64,000 nucleotides of DNA from contig CM043967.1 in NCBI GenBank assembly GCA_014529385.2, positions 3,686,001-3,750,000 of the forward strand, read 5' to 3'. The notes beneath the pieces were generated by a model. It ran no database searches, was not told the origin of the DNA, and was given only the letters and a program-made list of their open reading frames with translations. A program made the translations under genes and the position numbers. Origin of the DNA: Adiantum capillus-veneris. Lineage: Eukaryota > Streptophyta > Polypodiopsida > Polypodiales > Pteridaceae. Numbering within the stretch: position 1 is the stretch's first letter; every line of letters starts with the position of its first letter. Positions 12,164-22,249 of this stretch are shown in pieces.

Positions 12164-12169
12164 TTTGGT

Positions 12170-12445
12170 CACATGCCTCACCTTTGATGCTTCTCAGAAA
12201 TTGCCGTTTGCGAAGGAAACTTCAAACTGCCGAATGAAAGCCGTAGCTCTCCGGGCATCTTCCGTTTCGTCAAAAGTATCAAACTTGACCGGAGTGTTCC
12301 TAGGTCTAGAGACCTTTATACCCTTCCCGAGATGACGAGATTTCTTGGCTATGGTTCTAGATTGATGTTCATAGATATCTTCTGGGTTCTGAGCGATCTT
12401 GAGGATTCCGCTCCTTGGATTCTCTAGGTTCTTGAGCATCATGCT
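12170..12445 (-). pseudogene. Gag remnant, N-terminal part (other side of copia)
   Basis: The minus-strand frame contains NTPVKFDTFDETEDARR and ATAFIRQFEVSFANGNF, which continue in sequence into the gag part at 6300-6516. A stop at 12194 and the copia insertion separate them. Confidence 0.6.
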
Positions 12446-12647
12446 CTTGTCGCCTTCTCAAAGAATCCCAAGTCTTCTGTCGAATTCTTGCAGAGAGAAA
12501 AACAATTTCCAACTCTGCGAGCTTTTCCTGCAGGACTTAGGTTTCCGCCTGCTTACTTCTCTCTTGGCTTGTCATGGCTTCTTCCCGTATCTTTCCAGAG
12601 TCGTCCTCCTTTACAAAGAAAGAGAGGAGACCATGCTCTGATACCAC

Positions 12648-14601
12648 TGTCACAAACGGGAGCGCATAACAATGTAAAATTACATTCGGATAAATAGAAT
12701 TTATCACTTGATATTGAAGCCAGAGTATATAGGGAGAAATAGACAAAGGGAGAGAGATAGAGAGGGAGAAGATCGACACAGTACTGGGGACCAGAAGATG
12801 GGTTGGTCCCCCCCCGTAATAGTATCTTTATTATTGAGGAGAAGTCTATACAAGCACTTGAACCGAACGTATTACCACGTTCGTTCTAGAATAAGACTTG
12901 ATGGTTCCCGGAAGCCTCAGCTTCCGATTCCTAGGGCAAAACCCTCTTCCAAGGAACTTCCGTTCCTTATTCCAAATCCTTGAGAACCAAGGTTCTCGCC
13001 TCTGGATCTCACCTTCCAGACTCAGGGTATGACATCCCTGCAACTCTCTTTTCCAACTCTGTTTCCAGAGTCCTCTTCCCGCAGAACAACTCTGCTTTCC
13101 TGGACGCGAAGTCCTTACTTGGGAATCCCAACTTCCGGATCACAACTTGAGAGACTACCTCTCTCCGATCCGTGGATCTACTTCCCTTGGGCTGATCTAG
13201 CTCTAATTCCTCAGAGCGCTCTCTCTTGCAGAGGCTCATGCCTTCCTTTGCTCCTACTCCCTCACTAAGAGGTAGTACTCCTGCAAACAAATACTTAGAG
13301 ATCATAACATGAAAATCGTTACCTTCAAAGTCTCGACGCTCGAAACGCATCTCGGTTCTCAAAAAGAAATTCCCCGGAAGAGATTCTCTACATAGAAAAT
13401 CCTCTCTTCCAATCCTACACACAAAAGAGGTGTGTTCTCGGGTTCCTTCTCGTAAATCAGCCCCGTCTACGACGTTTATGGGCTGAAAACAGAGAAAAAC
13501 AGCAACTTGTCGCGATGGAAACACGCTTCGTAGGCACTTCGTCGCGAGGGAACTCGCGCACTGGGTCTTGGCGACATCTGGTACACTTGGGGCAGCCATG
13601 GGCATCACCGGCAACGTCTTCTTTACGGTTGAAATCTGCAGCAGCATCTCCATCTTGCAAAGATTGGTCTTCCCTCTGGGAGAGGGCGTGTGATGCCTTT
13701 ATAGCTCCTTGGCCATGGCAAAGATAGCTGCTCGCGTAAAGATCGCGGCCGTTTTTTTTTCCCCCCGATGTTCTGCGAGAAAAAGAGATAGATAAAACGT
13801 TGGCTGATCTGTTGCCTTATTTATCAGATGGCTGCCCACTTATTAAATGGGCAGCCGGCTTATTTTAAAAATAGTTTGAATCTGCCCAAAAACTCAATAC
13901 AACCTTATAAGTTAAAAACAATGCTTTCACAGCAGTTCTCAGGCGTCCTTGGATGCAATCACATGCACAGTTGCAATGCAGACATAGACTTCCTCGCGGG
14001 AAAGCATCTACTTTCCCGAAAAGCAATCCCGCTTTCTCAGAAAGCATCCGTTTTTCCTCAAAGTTTCCTCTGAACCCATCTTCATTCAAGTGCTTGGTTT
14101 TCCTTGTGCACAATTCCAACACAGTTCGGAATTTCCTCTTGACTATGAATATCCCCTTGCCGATGCACCCGTCACCCACCTTGTGACGCATCAGGAATAC
14201 CCATCACCTAGTCCTTTCCTACCGAACTTACGGTACAATCTCCTTCACGATGCTCTATGTCACCCATCCTATGGCGCATCAGAGATGTCCGTTCCCAGAT
14301 GGTCGGATACTTCTTCCCGATGCTCCTTGTCACCCATCCGATGTGACGCATCAGAAGTACCCGTTCCTGGTGGCCTTACAGATATTCCCGTTCTCAGTGC
14401 TCTCGACATTACTTTGAATGACGCACTAGGAATCCTCTGTACTCGGATGTCTCCAGTGAGAAAAACCCTCTCACTTAAAATTCCAATAATTCATTTTAGA
14501 ATTATTTTTCCTGGTGTTGCAAGCGAGAAAACCCTCTCACTTATAAATCCAATAATTCATTTAGAATTATTTTTATGTCAGATAAAGCCAATTTAGCAAC
14601 A
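12648..14601 (-). repeat. 5' LTR of the gag-only gypsy-like element
   Basis: It aligns with 1837-3788 and has the same TG...CA ends. The tRNA-Met site at 12635-12646 lies at its left. Its right edge is the outer end of the whole tandem element. The five bases CAAGA at 14602-14606 are the candidate target duplication, whose partner would lie beyond the window start. A small insertion of about 20 bp near 14320 distinguishes it from the other LTR. Confidence 0.8.
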
Positions 14602-15370
14602 CAAGATGGGAGGAACTTTCCTGCCACCTTCAACTATCTCAAAATGGGCTTTGCGAGTTGCCGAATGCACTGTATATTGTGTGCATATTTCAACCAATGG
14701 CAAATACTGCTCCCACTTTGACTTTTGCTTTGACACATAGCATTTCTGCAGATCTAAGACAATAGAATTAGTCTCTTCAGACTGTCCATGTGTCTGTGGA
14801 TGAAATGACGATGAAAACTTAAGTGTACTACCCATATTTTCAAATATGCCTCTTCAGAATAAACTGCTCATCCATGGATCATGGTCATTGATGATCGATT
14901 GCGGCATACCATGGTACTTGAATATGTTGTACATAAACAAGCGTGCCATCTGATCGGGTTTTATCTTCTTCCTAATAGGAATGAAATGAGCTTGTATTGT
15001 CCAGATTTCATCATTCCCTGTCTGTGTCCTAGGAAGATCAAAGACAAAATCCATAGCTATACTTTCCCATGGTTTATCTGGAATAGGCAATGGCTGTAAA
15101 AGTCCTGGTGCTTTCTGCCTGTCAAATTTGACCTTCTGGCAAACTAAACTTTGCCACACAAAAGTTTCGACATCTCTTCTCAAAGTAGGTCAATAGAAGA
15201 ATGTCTCAACCGCTTTTATTGATGCATCAATACCTCGATGCCCGCATACGGTGGACAATGACTCTCAGTCATAACCATTTGTTTCAATGGCCTAGTCACA
15301 CATAACCTGCCATGCATAAGCATAAATCCATCCTTGAGAAGGTAATGTTCATTATGCTGCCCATTGACAA
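14602..15370 (-). pseudogene. Gypsy integrase fragment
   Basis: The minus strand reads FMLMHGRLCVTRPLKQMVM, a HHCC zinc region ending CQKVKFDRQKAPGLLQPL, then WESIAMDFVFDLPRT (first catalytic Asp) and GMPQSIINDHDPWMSSLF (second Asp). After a frame break comes FHPQTHGQSEETNSIVLDL (catalytic Glu) and EIVEGGRKVPPIL. The reading stops at 14602, where foreign LTR DNA begins. Several frameshifts are present. Confidence 0.85.
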
Positions 15371-15394
15371 TTTGATCATAAACTCTGGCAAATT

Positions 15395-15839
15395 CTTAGG
15401 TTGCTAGAAAGTGGTGGGCTGAACTGGCATAGCCTGTGGAACTGGCATTTCAGCCACCTGTTCTTGAACAACAGGAAGTGGTGTAGGAGCCTCAACTGGC
15501 TCCAAACGTTGCCTAGGGGATACCATTGCATCAACAGCATGTGGCCTGTAACTGATCCCCAACCTGTGTCCCAACTTGCTTCGAAGGAACAGGAGGTTGC
15601 AGAAGTGCCTGGAACAAGGGATTCTGCATAACCTGTGTAAACATGGACACTGCAGCAACAAGCTGAGTCCTAAACGCATCCTGATCCATCAAGGAAGCCG
15701 AAGGAACCTGTGGTTCTGCCATAGCAGGTGGCGGTCTAGACAACTCACCCACCTCATAGAAAACAGGAACCTCCTGTCTGTCCTGCGACGACGACGACGC
15801 TTCCTCTCTAATACCTTCCTATCTGTCAGCCATAACTGA
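15395..15839 (-). pseudogene. Gypsy gag N-terminus, fused by deletion to integrase
   Basis: From an ATG at ~15833 the minus strand gives a short start with a stop, then a proline/glutamine-rich gag opening (MGELSRPPPAMAEPQVPSAS, RTQLVAAVSMFTQVMQNPL). At about 15400 it passes straight into the segment upstream of integrase (FARVYDQI), so protease, reverse transcriptase and RNase H have been lost in one deletion. Confidence 0.6.
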
Positions 15840-15897
15840 TAATCTCTGTGTGTCTACACCCAAACAGACCCTGGCTCGCTCTTTAAGGAAAAAGTGA

Positions 15898-15920
15898 TTC
15901 AAGTCCCGGCAACGGAACCA
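15898..15920 (-). other. Primer-binding site, not tRNA-Met
   Basis: The minus strand reads TGGTTCCGTTGCCGGGACTT directly next to the LTR edge. It begins TGG and contains a T-arm-like GTTGCCGGGACTTGAATC, as expected for complementarity to the 3' end of an elongator tRNA. I cannot name the tRNA with certainty. Confidence 0.6.
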
Positions 15921-17315
15921 TGAAACTGGCCTGTTCATAAGAAAAGGGCAGTGATCTACTTTCTATTTAATGCTTTCACCCAATTAATTAGTCTCCCACT
16001 TTACGTGTACTTCACACACAAAGAAAGAGAAGAAAGAGAACCCTGTGCTGACTCAAGACACCAGATAGGCCCCTTAACAGGCACCCCTTGCGGTATTTCT
16101 TTAATTTAGAGAGAGGGAATTACAAATAGAGTCCCTGGAAAGCAACACCTGTATCCAACTAGTTCCAGTTTCGGTAAAATTTCAGCAGCATAACGGCACC
16201 GAAATTGATCCGAAAGAGTTTCCAACGTTGGCACTCTGTTCCACCGGCATAATCCCTCAGTCTAGAGCACAAAACAGTAAATATCAGGTCGCTGTAATTT
16301 CTGGTTCAGCTCTGTTTTTGACCTGGTTTGGACTCACTGTGGTCCATATACTGTTCCCTTCACCTTGGGCCAAGTGCCCCTTGATATTGGTAGCATTCCG
16401 AGCACAAAACAGCCCCAAAACAGAGTAAAAACAGCAAGCAAACAGTGCTGAAATTACTGCGTAATCAAGAGGTTATTACCCTCTTGGGTGTCTGCTTTGG
16501 TGCAACAGCTAGCTACACCTGTTCCTGTGCGAAGAGGCTCTTGCCTCGGCACGAAAGCATAATTCCCCATAGCTGTACATTAGTCAAATGAAGAGCACAC
16601 TTGAGGGGTATAACATAACTGTACGTAGGGGAGAGAGAGAGTAGTATGTAGCGTGCGGGTCATCACTTCCGGCACCATACTGTGCATAGAAGGGAAAGCA
16701 AGCATTCCATAGCTTTGTTCCTACAACAATCCGCTTAAAGTAATAAGCAGAAATCAGCCTTTTTGTAAAAACGAGCGCTAGTTCTCTTTCTCTCTTGGAA
16801 AGTGTGCCAGAATGTGCCACTTGGCACTCATGTGTGTAATTTCCCATTCCAGCCTTCAGGTCTAAAAAGATCTCAAATGGCGCGTCAATTGACTTAGCAG
16901 CAAAGCAATGAAATGTTCCCCTCGACATTCCGGAGCTAATGACGTGAAGACCTTTCATGGTCCAAAAATAGCAGCTCCCTAAAATTTAGGAGATGCGTCA
17001 TTTGCATTCCTACTGGTCTCTTGACCATCTTTGAAGTCTGCTACAAGACCCAAATCTGCAATGTGGCTCATCTACAGATGATTTTCCATCAGTGACCCCG
17101 CATTTGCTAGTCTTTTGTCTACTTGTCCATCTTCAGTGTCAACTGGTCAAACAGGGTAACTGCCTGTCCGACCTAGACTTTTACTGGACATTCCCGTCCG
17201 TTCCACACTGGCCATGCAACTCTCGGGCGTTTAGATTTCCAGAGGGATATAAACAAATGAAATAAAATCCCCCAAAAAGAAAACCAACAACAAAAGTTGC
17301 CACAATCTCGTGACA
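15921..17315 (-). repeat. 5' LTR of the chromovirus
   Basis: In plus orientation it starts TGAAACTGG and ends CTCGTGACA. In minus orientation it starts TGTCACGAGATTGTGG, matching TGTCACGAGGACGTGG of the plus-strand copy at 22250. Shared internal landmarks include the CATCTCCTAAA...TTAGGG segment and the AAAGAAATACCG...GGGGC block. Confidence 0.75.
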
Positions 17316-17824
17316 TGTGACCTCTTTTTCCACATTGTTTATTTTCTTGAGGCCGGTTACCCTCACATGTAGAGCCAGCATCCTCTTCCTTTGTTCCTCT
17401 TCAAGGGTCATGTTAATAAGAGTAGATGAGCGTGGCCCATGACTTCTTCTCCTCATCTTCCTTGATAACCCGCATTTCTTCTCTCATGGTATTCAATTCT
17501 TCCATCATGAATGGCTGAATTTCGCCTTCTTCGAGCTGTCCACTTTTTGCTGGTAGATTTCGGATGATGGATTCTTGGATGACTATTTTCTCCTCGAGCG
17601 AAGCGATCCTCCTATGTATGCCATCTCTTTCTTCGGTCCATCTTTGAAGAACAGTGCTCCTCTCCTTCCTCCACTCTTCCACTCCGTTTCTCCATCCTCT
17701 CATTTCCTTCTCTATTGCCGACATCCTCTTCCCTGTTCGCATGAAAGAGGCTTTGTGGGCGGTCGGCGATGGATGCGTCTTCTTACACGTGGGGGAAGCC
17801 GTTGGCACTTCTCCGATGCTTCCC

Positions 17825-17826
<2 letters not shown>
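17316..17826 (-). pseudogene. LINE ORF1 N-terminal part
   Basis: A minus-strand frame begins with an ATG immediately beside the (TC)n tract: MGSIGEVPTASPTCKKTH, then a coiled-coil-like stretch (EKEMRGWRNGVEEWRKER, ERDGIHRRIASLEEKIVI). After a frameshift it continues TLEEEQRKRMLALHVRVTGL, the start of an RRM-like ORF1 core. It is cut at 17316 by the chromovirus LTR. The matching ORF1 C-terminus is at 28092-28345 in another copy. ORF1 products bind LINE RNA. Confidence 0.55.

Positions 17827-17876
<50 letters not shown>
17827..17876. repeat. (GA)n microsatellite between two LINE copies
   Basis: About 25 uninterrupted GA units. On its right is a LINE 3' end with the tail (AAATG)n; on its left is the ATG end of a LINE ORF1 in the same orientation. 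Confidence 0.98.
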
Positions 17877-17879
<3 letters not shown>

Positions 17880-18885
17880 GAAATGAAATGTTATATTAAC
17901 GTCTTCGAAGGGCCAAAATGACCTATGAGACCAAAAAGTTACAATTGGTGAATCTAATACCATCTCTGAGTACGGAATATACAAAGAACAAAAAACAAAA
18001 AACAAAACACACTAAGGAAATGAATCTGACGCTGATCCGGAACTTAAACGAGATAGAGGGAGGGGGGGTGGTGAGTTCAAATGAAATCTCTCATCTGTTG
18101 CTGTCGAATCTCATCAACATCCTCCATGGTCAGTACTCTGGTTGGGCGTCTTGCATGTCGAGCTAGAGTGATCTGGATCTTCTGTTGCAGCCTTCGTCGG
18201 TGGTGGGAGACCCCTCGAGGTCATGGGCGTTTGGATCTGCCTAGCTCAATGGCTCGATCAATCAACGTACCTCTAGTGTGGGTGGGCTCTGAGATCTGTT
18301 TTGATGACTGCTCCTCTGTCTCTCCCCTGGCTGGTGTAAAGAAATCTGTGATTTGTCTCTGAGACTCTCTCCCCTGAAGTCCTCGGCAAGCTCTCCCTAA
18401 GTCTGCGCAGCTCTAGTAGGAACAATCTGAGACATCTCTGATCCTCGTATCTCATGACTCTAGAAAATGGTCCAAAACCCTCTCTGAACAGACAATGGAA
18501 GCGGCCTCGTATCTCATAGTATGCCGGGCAATGACGTGTAGTGTAGCTTTGTCTCTGGCTCTAAGCGACATAGGTGACATATCTTGGCCCATGCTGGTAC
18601 CCCTCGAAATCGGCTAGTCTCAATCTGGAGTTGATGTGAGGATGTGCGTATCTGCCCAATAGCACATCGTATCCCATGAGATAAGTGCATATCCATGTAT
18701 ATAGGCCTAGTCACAAAACCGTCCTCCATGAGCTGGAGAAGATGCTCTCTATAGAAGGCCATCTTCGAGCCCAACTCTTGTGTTGGGTGTATCCATGTGC
18801 TCTTGGTATCTAGCTAAATCAGATCCTGGCGTATGAGTTTGGTGATGTCTGTCCATGCGAGAGTGTAAGGTGCAACGGAAGTGAA
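17877..18885 (-). pseudogene. LINE ORF2 C-terminus and 3' UTR
   Basis: The minus strand matches the C-terminal part of the LINE at 32671-34338. Landmarks: KMAFYREHLLQLMEDGFV, a cysteine-rich knuckle (ICHLCRLEPETKLHY), YEDQRCLRLFLLELRRLRES, and an end like TMEDVDEIRQQQMRDF. The 3' UTR ends GACGTTAATATAACATTTC followed by (TC)n. Stops and frameshifts are present. Its upstream edge at 18885 is cut by a gypsy LTR. It may be the 3' end of the same LINE copy as 24011-28345, with about 500 bp lost, since order and orientation agree. Confidence 0.7.
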
Positions 18886-19385
18886 TGTTGAACTTTGCTC
18901 AAGGATTCCTTTTACTTACAAGAGGGATAGCCTTCCGTTCCTTTAGTGAGAGAGTGCAATGGACACAAACAAAGTGGATGAACACATTGTGAAGGTGCTG
19001 AGACTGAGAGAAAAGAATACGACACCAGAATGTTGTCAAACCCTCCTCCGAAGGCCCCACTCTCTATGGTGAGAGCGGTCTACTATTGATTGCACAAATC
19101 TCTACTATACTTTGGACTTGCCAACGATGTCGACATGTTGAACTTTGCTCAAGGGTTCCTTTTACTTACAAGAGGGATAGCCTTCCGTTCCTTTAGTGAG
19201 AGAGTGCAATGGACACAAACAAAGTGGATGAACACATTGTGAAGGTGCTGAGACTGAGAGATAGAGAGAAAAGAATATGACACCAAAATGTTGTCAAACC
19301 CTCCTCCGAAGGCCCCACTCTCTATGGTGAGAGCGGTCTACTATTGATTGAACGATGCTTTGGACTTGCCAACGATGTCGACGAC
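18886..19385. repeat. Tandem duplication, 250-bp unit, two copies
   Basis: TGTTGAACTTTGCTCAAGG starts both units, at 18886 and 19136. Both run through to GCCAACGATGTCGAC with few changes; the second lacks a short stretch near its end. It occupies the outer end of the putative LTR. Confidence 0.9.
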
Positions 19386-19960
19386 GATGAGGACAACGAC
19401 GAGACCGGCTGAAATCTGAAAATGCTAATGGCTGAAATCTGCAAATCTTTATCTGCTGAATTCTGACTCTATGTCGATGACGATGTCGATGGCGACGATG
19501 CCACAACGACGCGCTGAAAACATAGATGCTGAAATCTGCCTTTTCCGGGCTGAATCTGCAAACTAGGCTGGATCTGATCGTGCGGCGAGGATCTGCTGCG
19601 GGAAGGTGAGATGTGCGAGGTTTGGATTTCTACTGCGGTGTCTGACTGCTGAAAACTGAAAACGTCGGTGCTTCTTGGTGTTCCGTCGCGGTGAATCTGC
19701 AAAACGCTATGCTGATGCAAAAACGCTAGGACTGAAAACTGTCTTGCGGTGGAAATCTGCTAACGCTAGGGCTAATCTGCTGTCTTATGTCAAAACGCTA
19801 GGGAGTCTGTTGTCTTGTTGTCGCCAGGTGGTATCTGCAATGCAAAACACTGGAAGGTCTGCAAGGCTGAAAACTCTAGGTTTACCGCCAGTGGGGGGTC
19901 TTGTTGAGAAGATGCCTGTTGAACGTGAAGTTCCTGCTGCCTCTTCTGCCAAAAAGTGCT
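19386..19960. repeat. Degenerate short repeats (GCTGAAATCTGC / AAAACGCTAGG)
   Basis: Variants of CTGAAATCTGC and AAAACGCTAGG alternate many times in this LTR interior, after a (GAC/GAT)n-like stretch at 19375-19400. No coding frame is convincing. Confidence 0.5.
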
Positions 19961-20296
19961 AGTGCTAGGTTTCTTTATGTACTTGCCAAGTGAATTTGCC
20001 CTACCCAATTTCCAACAAAAGTCGCTTAAAAATAATAAGTGAAAAATGTCAAAAATAGGGAAAATAGGTTTTCTGCACTGTAAAATGCTCGTGATGGGTT
20101 CTGACTGTAATCTGATGATCATGCTGTGTGCAACCAGAGGATATGCATCTAATCCAAGTGTCTGGACATGCACGGTCTACGAATTGACTCACAAAAGTGC
20201 CAGATAACTTCCTATTCTAGATTGACTGAATTGAACTGAATCCTTGTCATGAAGTAGCTTGTCCACGTACACATAGGGTTAGATGTGCACGTGACA

Positions 20297-20480
20297 TCCC
20301 CTCCTTTTCAAAGTGAGGTACTCGTACCGAACTGTATGGCGTCGAGGGAGATCGCCAACAGCGTCTGGAATCCTAGAAAGGACTCTTTGCCCGGCCTACT
20401 CTGATGCGTGGGTCGTGTGATACTTGAACTTCATGAAGGTCTGCAACGCTAGCGACACAAAGTCATCTGTGGCTCCTTCA
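20297..20480 (-). mobile_element. 3' end of a minus-strand gypsy internal region
   Basis: A short stretch between the polypurine tract and the start of the plus-strand chromovirus. The minus strand can be read as a basic tail (RRHTVRYEYLTLKR), but this is too short to assign. Confidence 0.3.
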
Positions 20481-20496
20481 ATGCTTCAACTTCAAG

Positions 20497-22078
20497 AATG
20501 TTGTGGCTGATGCGTTATCAAGGAAGCCACAGATTTCAGCTGTGTCAATTTCTTATCATCACGAGTTGGATGACATGAAGGAACAGTATGCTGTTGATGA
20601 AGATTTTGCAAGGATCTTTGAACAGTTACAAGAGGGGCAACATCATGAGCACTACCTCCTCGGAGATGATTTTATGATGATGCATAGCAGACTTTGTGTC
20701 ACTAGGCCATTGTGACATAAGGTCATGGAAGAGAGTCGTGTCCCACCGTATGTAGGGCATCGTGGCATTGATGCGACATTAAAGCGGTAGAGACATTCTT
20801 CTATTGGCCTACCTTGAGGAGAGATGTGGATGCCTTTGTGCGAGCATGCCTGATTTGTCAAAAGGTCAAGTTTGATAGGCAAAAGACACCAGGGTTGTTA
20901 CAACCACTGCCGATTCCGAATAAGCCATGGGAAAGCATTGCTATGGACTTTATCTTTGATCTTCCAAGAACACCGACAGAGAATGATGGTATATGGACCA
21001 TTATCTGCAAATTCAGTAAGCAGGCCCATTTTATTCCTGTCAAGAAGAAGATAAAATCTAATGAGATGGCACGCTTATTCATGTACAGTGTGTTTAAGTG
21101 CCATGGTATGCCACAATCGATTATCAGTGATCGTGATCCTTGCATGACAAGTTTGTTCTGGAGAGGATTGTTTGAGAACATGGGCACTACGCTCAAGTTC
21201 TCGTCTTCGTTTCATCTAGAAACTGATGGACAGTCAGAAGAGGCTATTTCTACTATCTTAGATCTGTTGAAATGCTATGTGTCAGATAATAAGAGCAAGT
21301 GGGAACAATATTTGCCTATGCTTTAGTATGCGTACAATAATACGGTGCAATCGTCAACTGGCAAAGCACCTTTCGAGATTGTTGAAGGCGGCAAAAAAGT
21401 TCCTCCCATTTTGCATACAAAGGACAATATCTTTGAGGCAGATCGATATGTTGAGAACATGGATGAAATGTATAAGAAAATTAAAGTTGCCTTGGAGAAG
21501 ACTCAGGCAAAGCAGAAAAAGGCTACCGATCGTCACCGTCGTGAATTGTTGTTATCACCTGGTGATTCGGTTTTGTTAAGGTTCGAAAAGGCAAGGTTAA
21601 AGAAAATGAAGGGCAAGGAACGGCTTTTTCGTAAGCTCAGCATGCGTTACTATGGGCCTTTTCAAGTGCTTGACAAGATGAGCGATGTGGCTTACAAGCT
21701 GAAATTGCCTGATGCGTGGAAGATTCATAATGCGTTTCACGTGAGTCTTTTAAGACCCTTCGTGGGTGATGTGCCAAAAGATATGCGAGTTGAGGATCAG
21801 CCAGAAGTTAAGGAACTTGATGAGATCCTGGTACCTTGGCACATAAGGATAGAAAAGTTAAAGGACAGGTTGCAAGACGCTATTTGGTGAAGTTCAAGAA
21901 CTATCCGCCTATGGATGCAAAGTGGATGGAAGAGTATGAACTGTCAAAGTCACCAAATGTATTGCAGCTTCACCTTGAAGCCTTTGGGTTACAACCTACT
22001 TATGCCCCAACCCAACGTGTGCAAAGGAGAGGTAATGATAGAGCTAGCACATCAAATGTACATATGAATTCAGTGTAA
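20497..22078 (+). pseudogene. Gypsy integrase with chromodomain
   Basis: In order: RNase H tail; HHCC zinc region (ACLICQKVKFDRQK at ~20845); D,D,E core with WESIAMDFIFDLPRTPT, GMPQSIISDRDPCMTSLFW and FHLETDGQSEEAISTILDL; a GPY/F module (LSMRYYGPFQVLDKMSDVAY); and a chromodomain near 21880-21970 (RYLVKFKNYPPMDAKWMEE). The chromodomain is thought to steer integration to modified histones. Stops at 20713 and 21326 and a frameshift at ~21850 break it. Confidence 0.9.
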
Positions 22079-22249
22079 TAGATGGAAATGACAAAAGTAT
22101 GAAGGTCTCATTAAGTCATTTGTATCTATGTGTTAAGACCTTTCTTGCGGATACATGCGATGATAAAAGAGTGCTAACAACACAAGATCATCAGTGGCGT
22201 GTATTTACGGTATGCAATCGAGGACGTTTGCGATTTCAAGAGGAGGGTA

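Larger units (their letters stand above)
3789..12647 (-). mobile_element. Internal region of the gag-only gypsy-like element, interrupted by copia
   Basis: The region lies between LTRs 1837-3788 and 12648-14601. Removing the copia at 6517-12163 leaves about 3.2 kb, with gag at the 5' (right) end and a long non-coding 3' part containing a 272-bp tandem repeat. The primer-binding site is at 12635-12646 and the polypurine tract at 3789-3798. No pol is visible. Known categories that fit are TR-GAG or LARD-like non-autonomous LTR elements. Mobilisation would need proteins from a related autonomous gypsy, which I cannot identify here. Confidence 0.7.
14602..17315 (-). mobile_element. Chromovirus-type Ty3/gypsy, internally deleted
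   Basis: A minus-strand element with a 5' LTR at 15921-17315 (TG...CA), a primer-binding site at 15898-15920, a gag start, and then the integrase with most of gag-pol missing. It is cut at 14602 by insertion of the tandem gag-only element inside the integrase; the rest would lie beyond the window start. Its right end at 17315 interrupts a LINE ORF1. The integrase closely matches that at 20814-21890, and the LTR matches 22250-24010. Confidence 0.8.
18886..20296 (-). repeat. Gypsy-type LTR, minus strand, with internal duplication
   Basis: Plus orientation starts TGTTGAACTTTG and ends CACGTGACA (TG...CA), about 1.41 kb. A pyrimidine-rich tract, TCCCCTCCTTTT, lies immediately to the right (20297-20308) and reads as a polypurine tract on the minus strand, marking this as a 3' LTR. 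No second LTR is in the window, so the boundaries are inferred. Confidence 0.55.

Noticed and set aside
15898-15920. tRNA-like sequence
   Set aside because: Only the 3' arm is present, placed against an LTR edge. It is a primer-binding site, not a tRNA gene.
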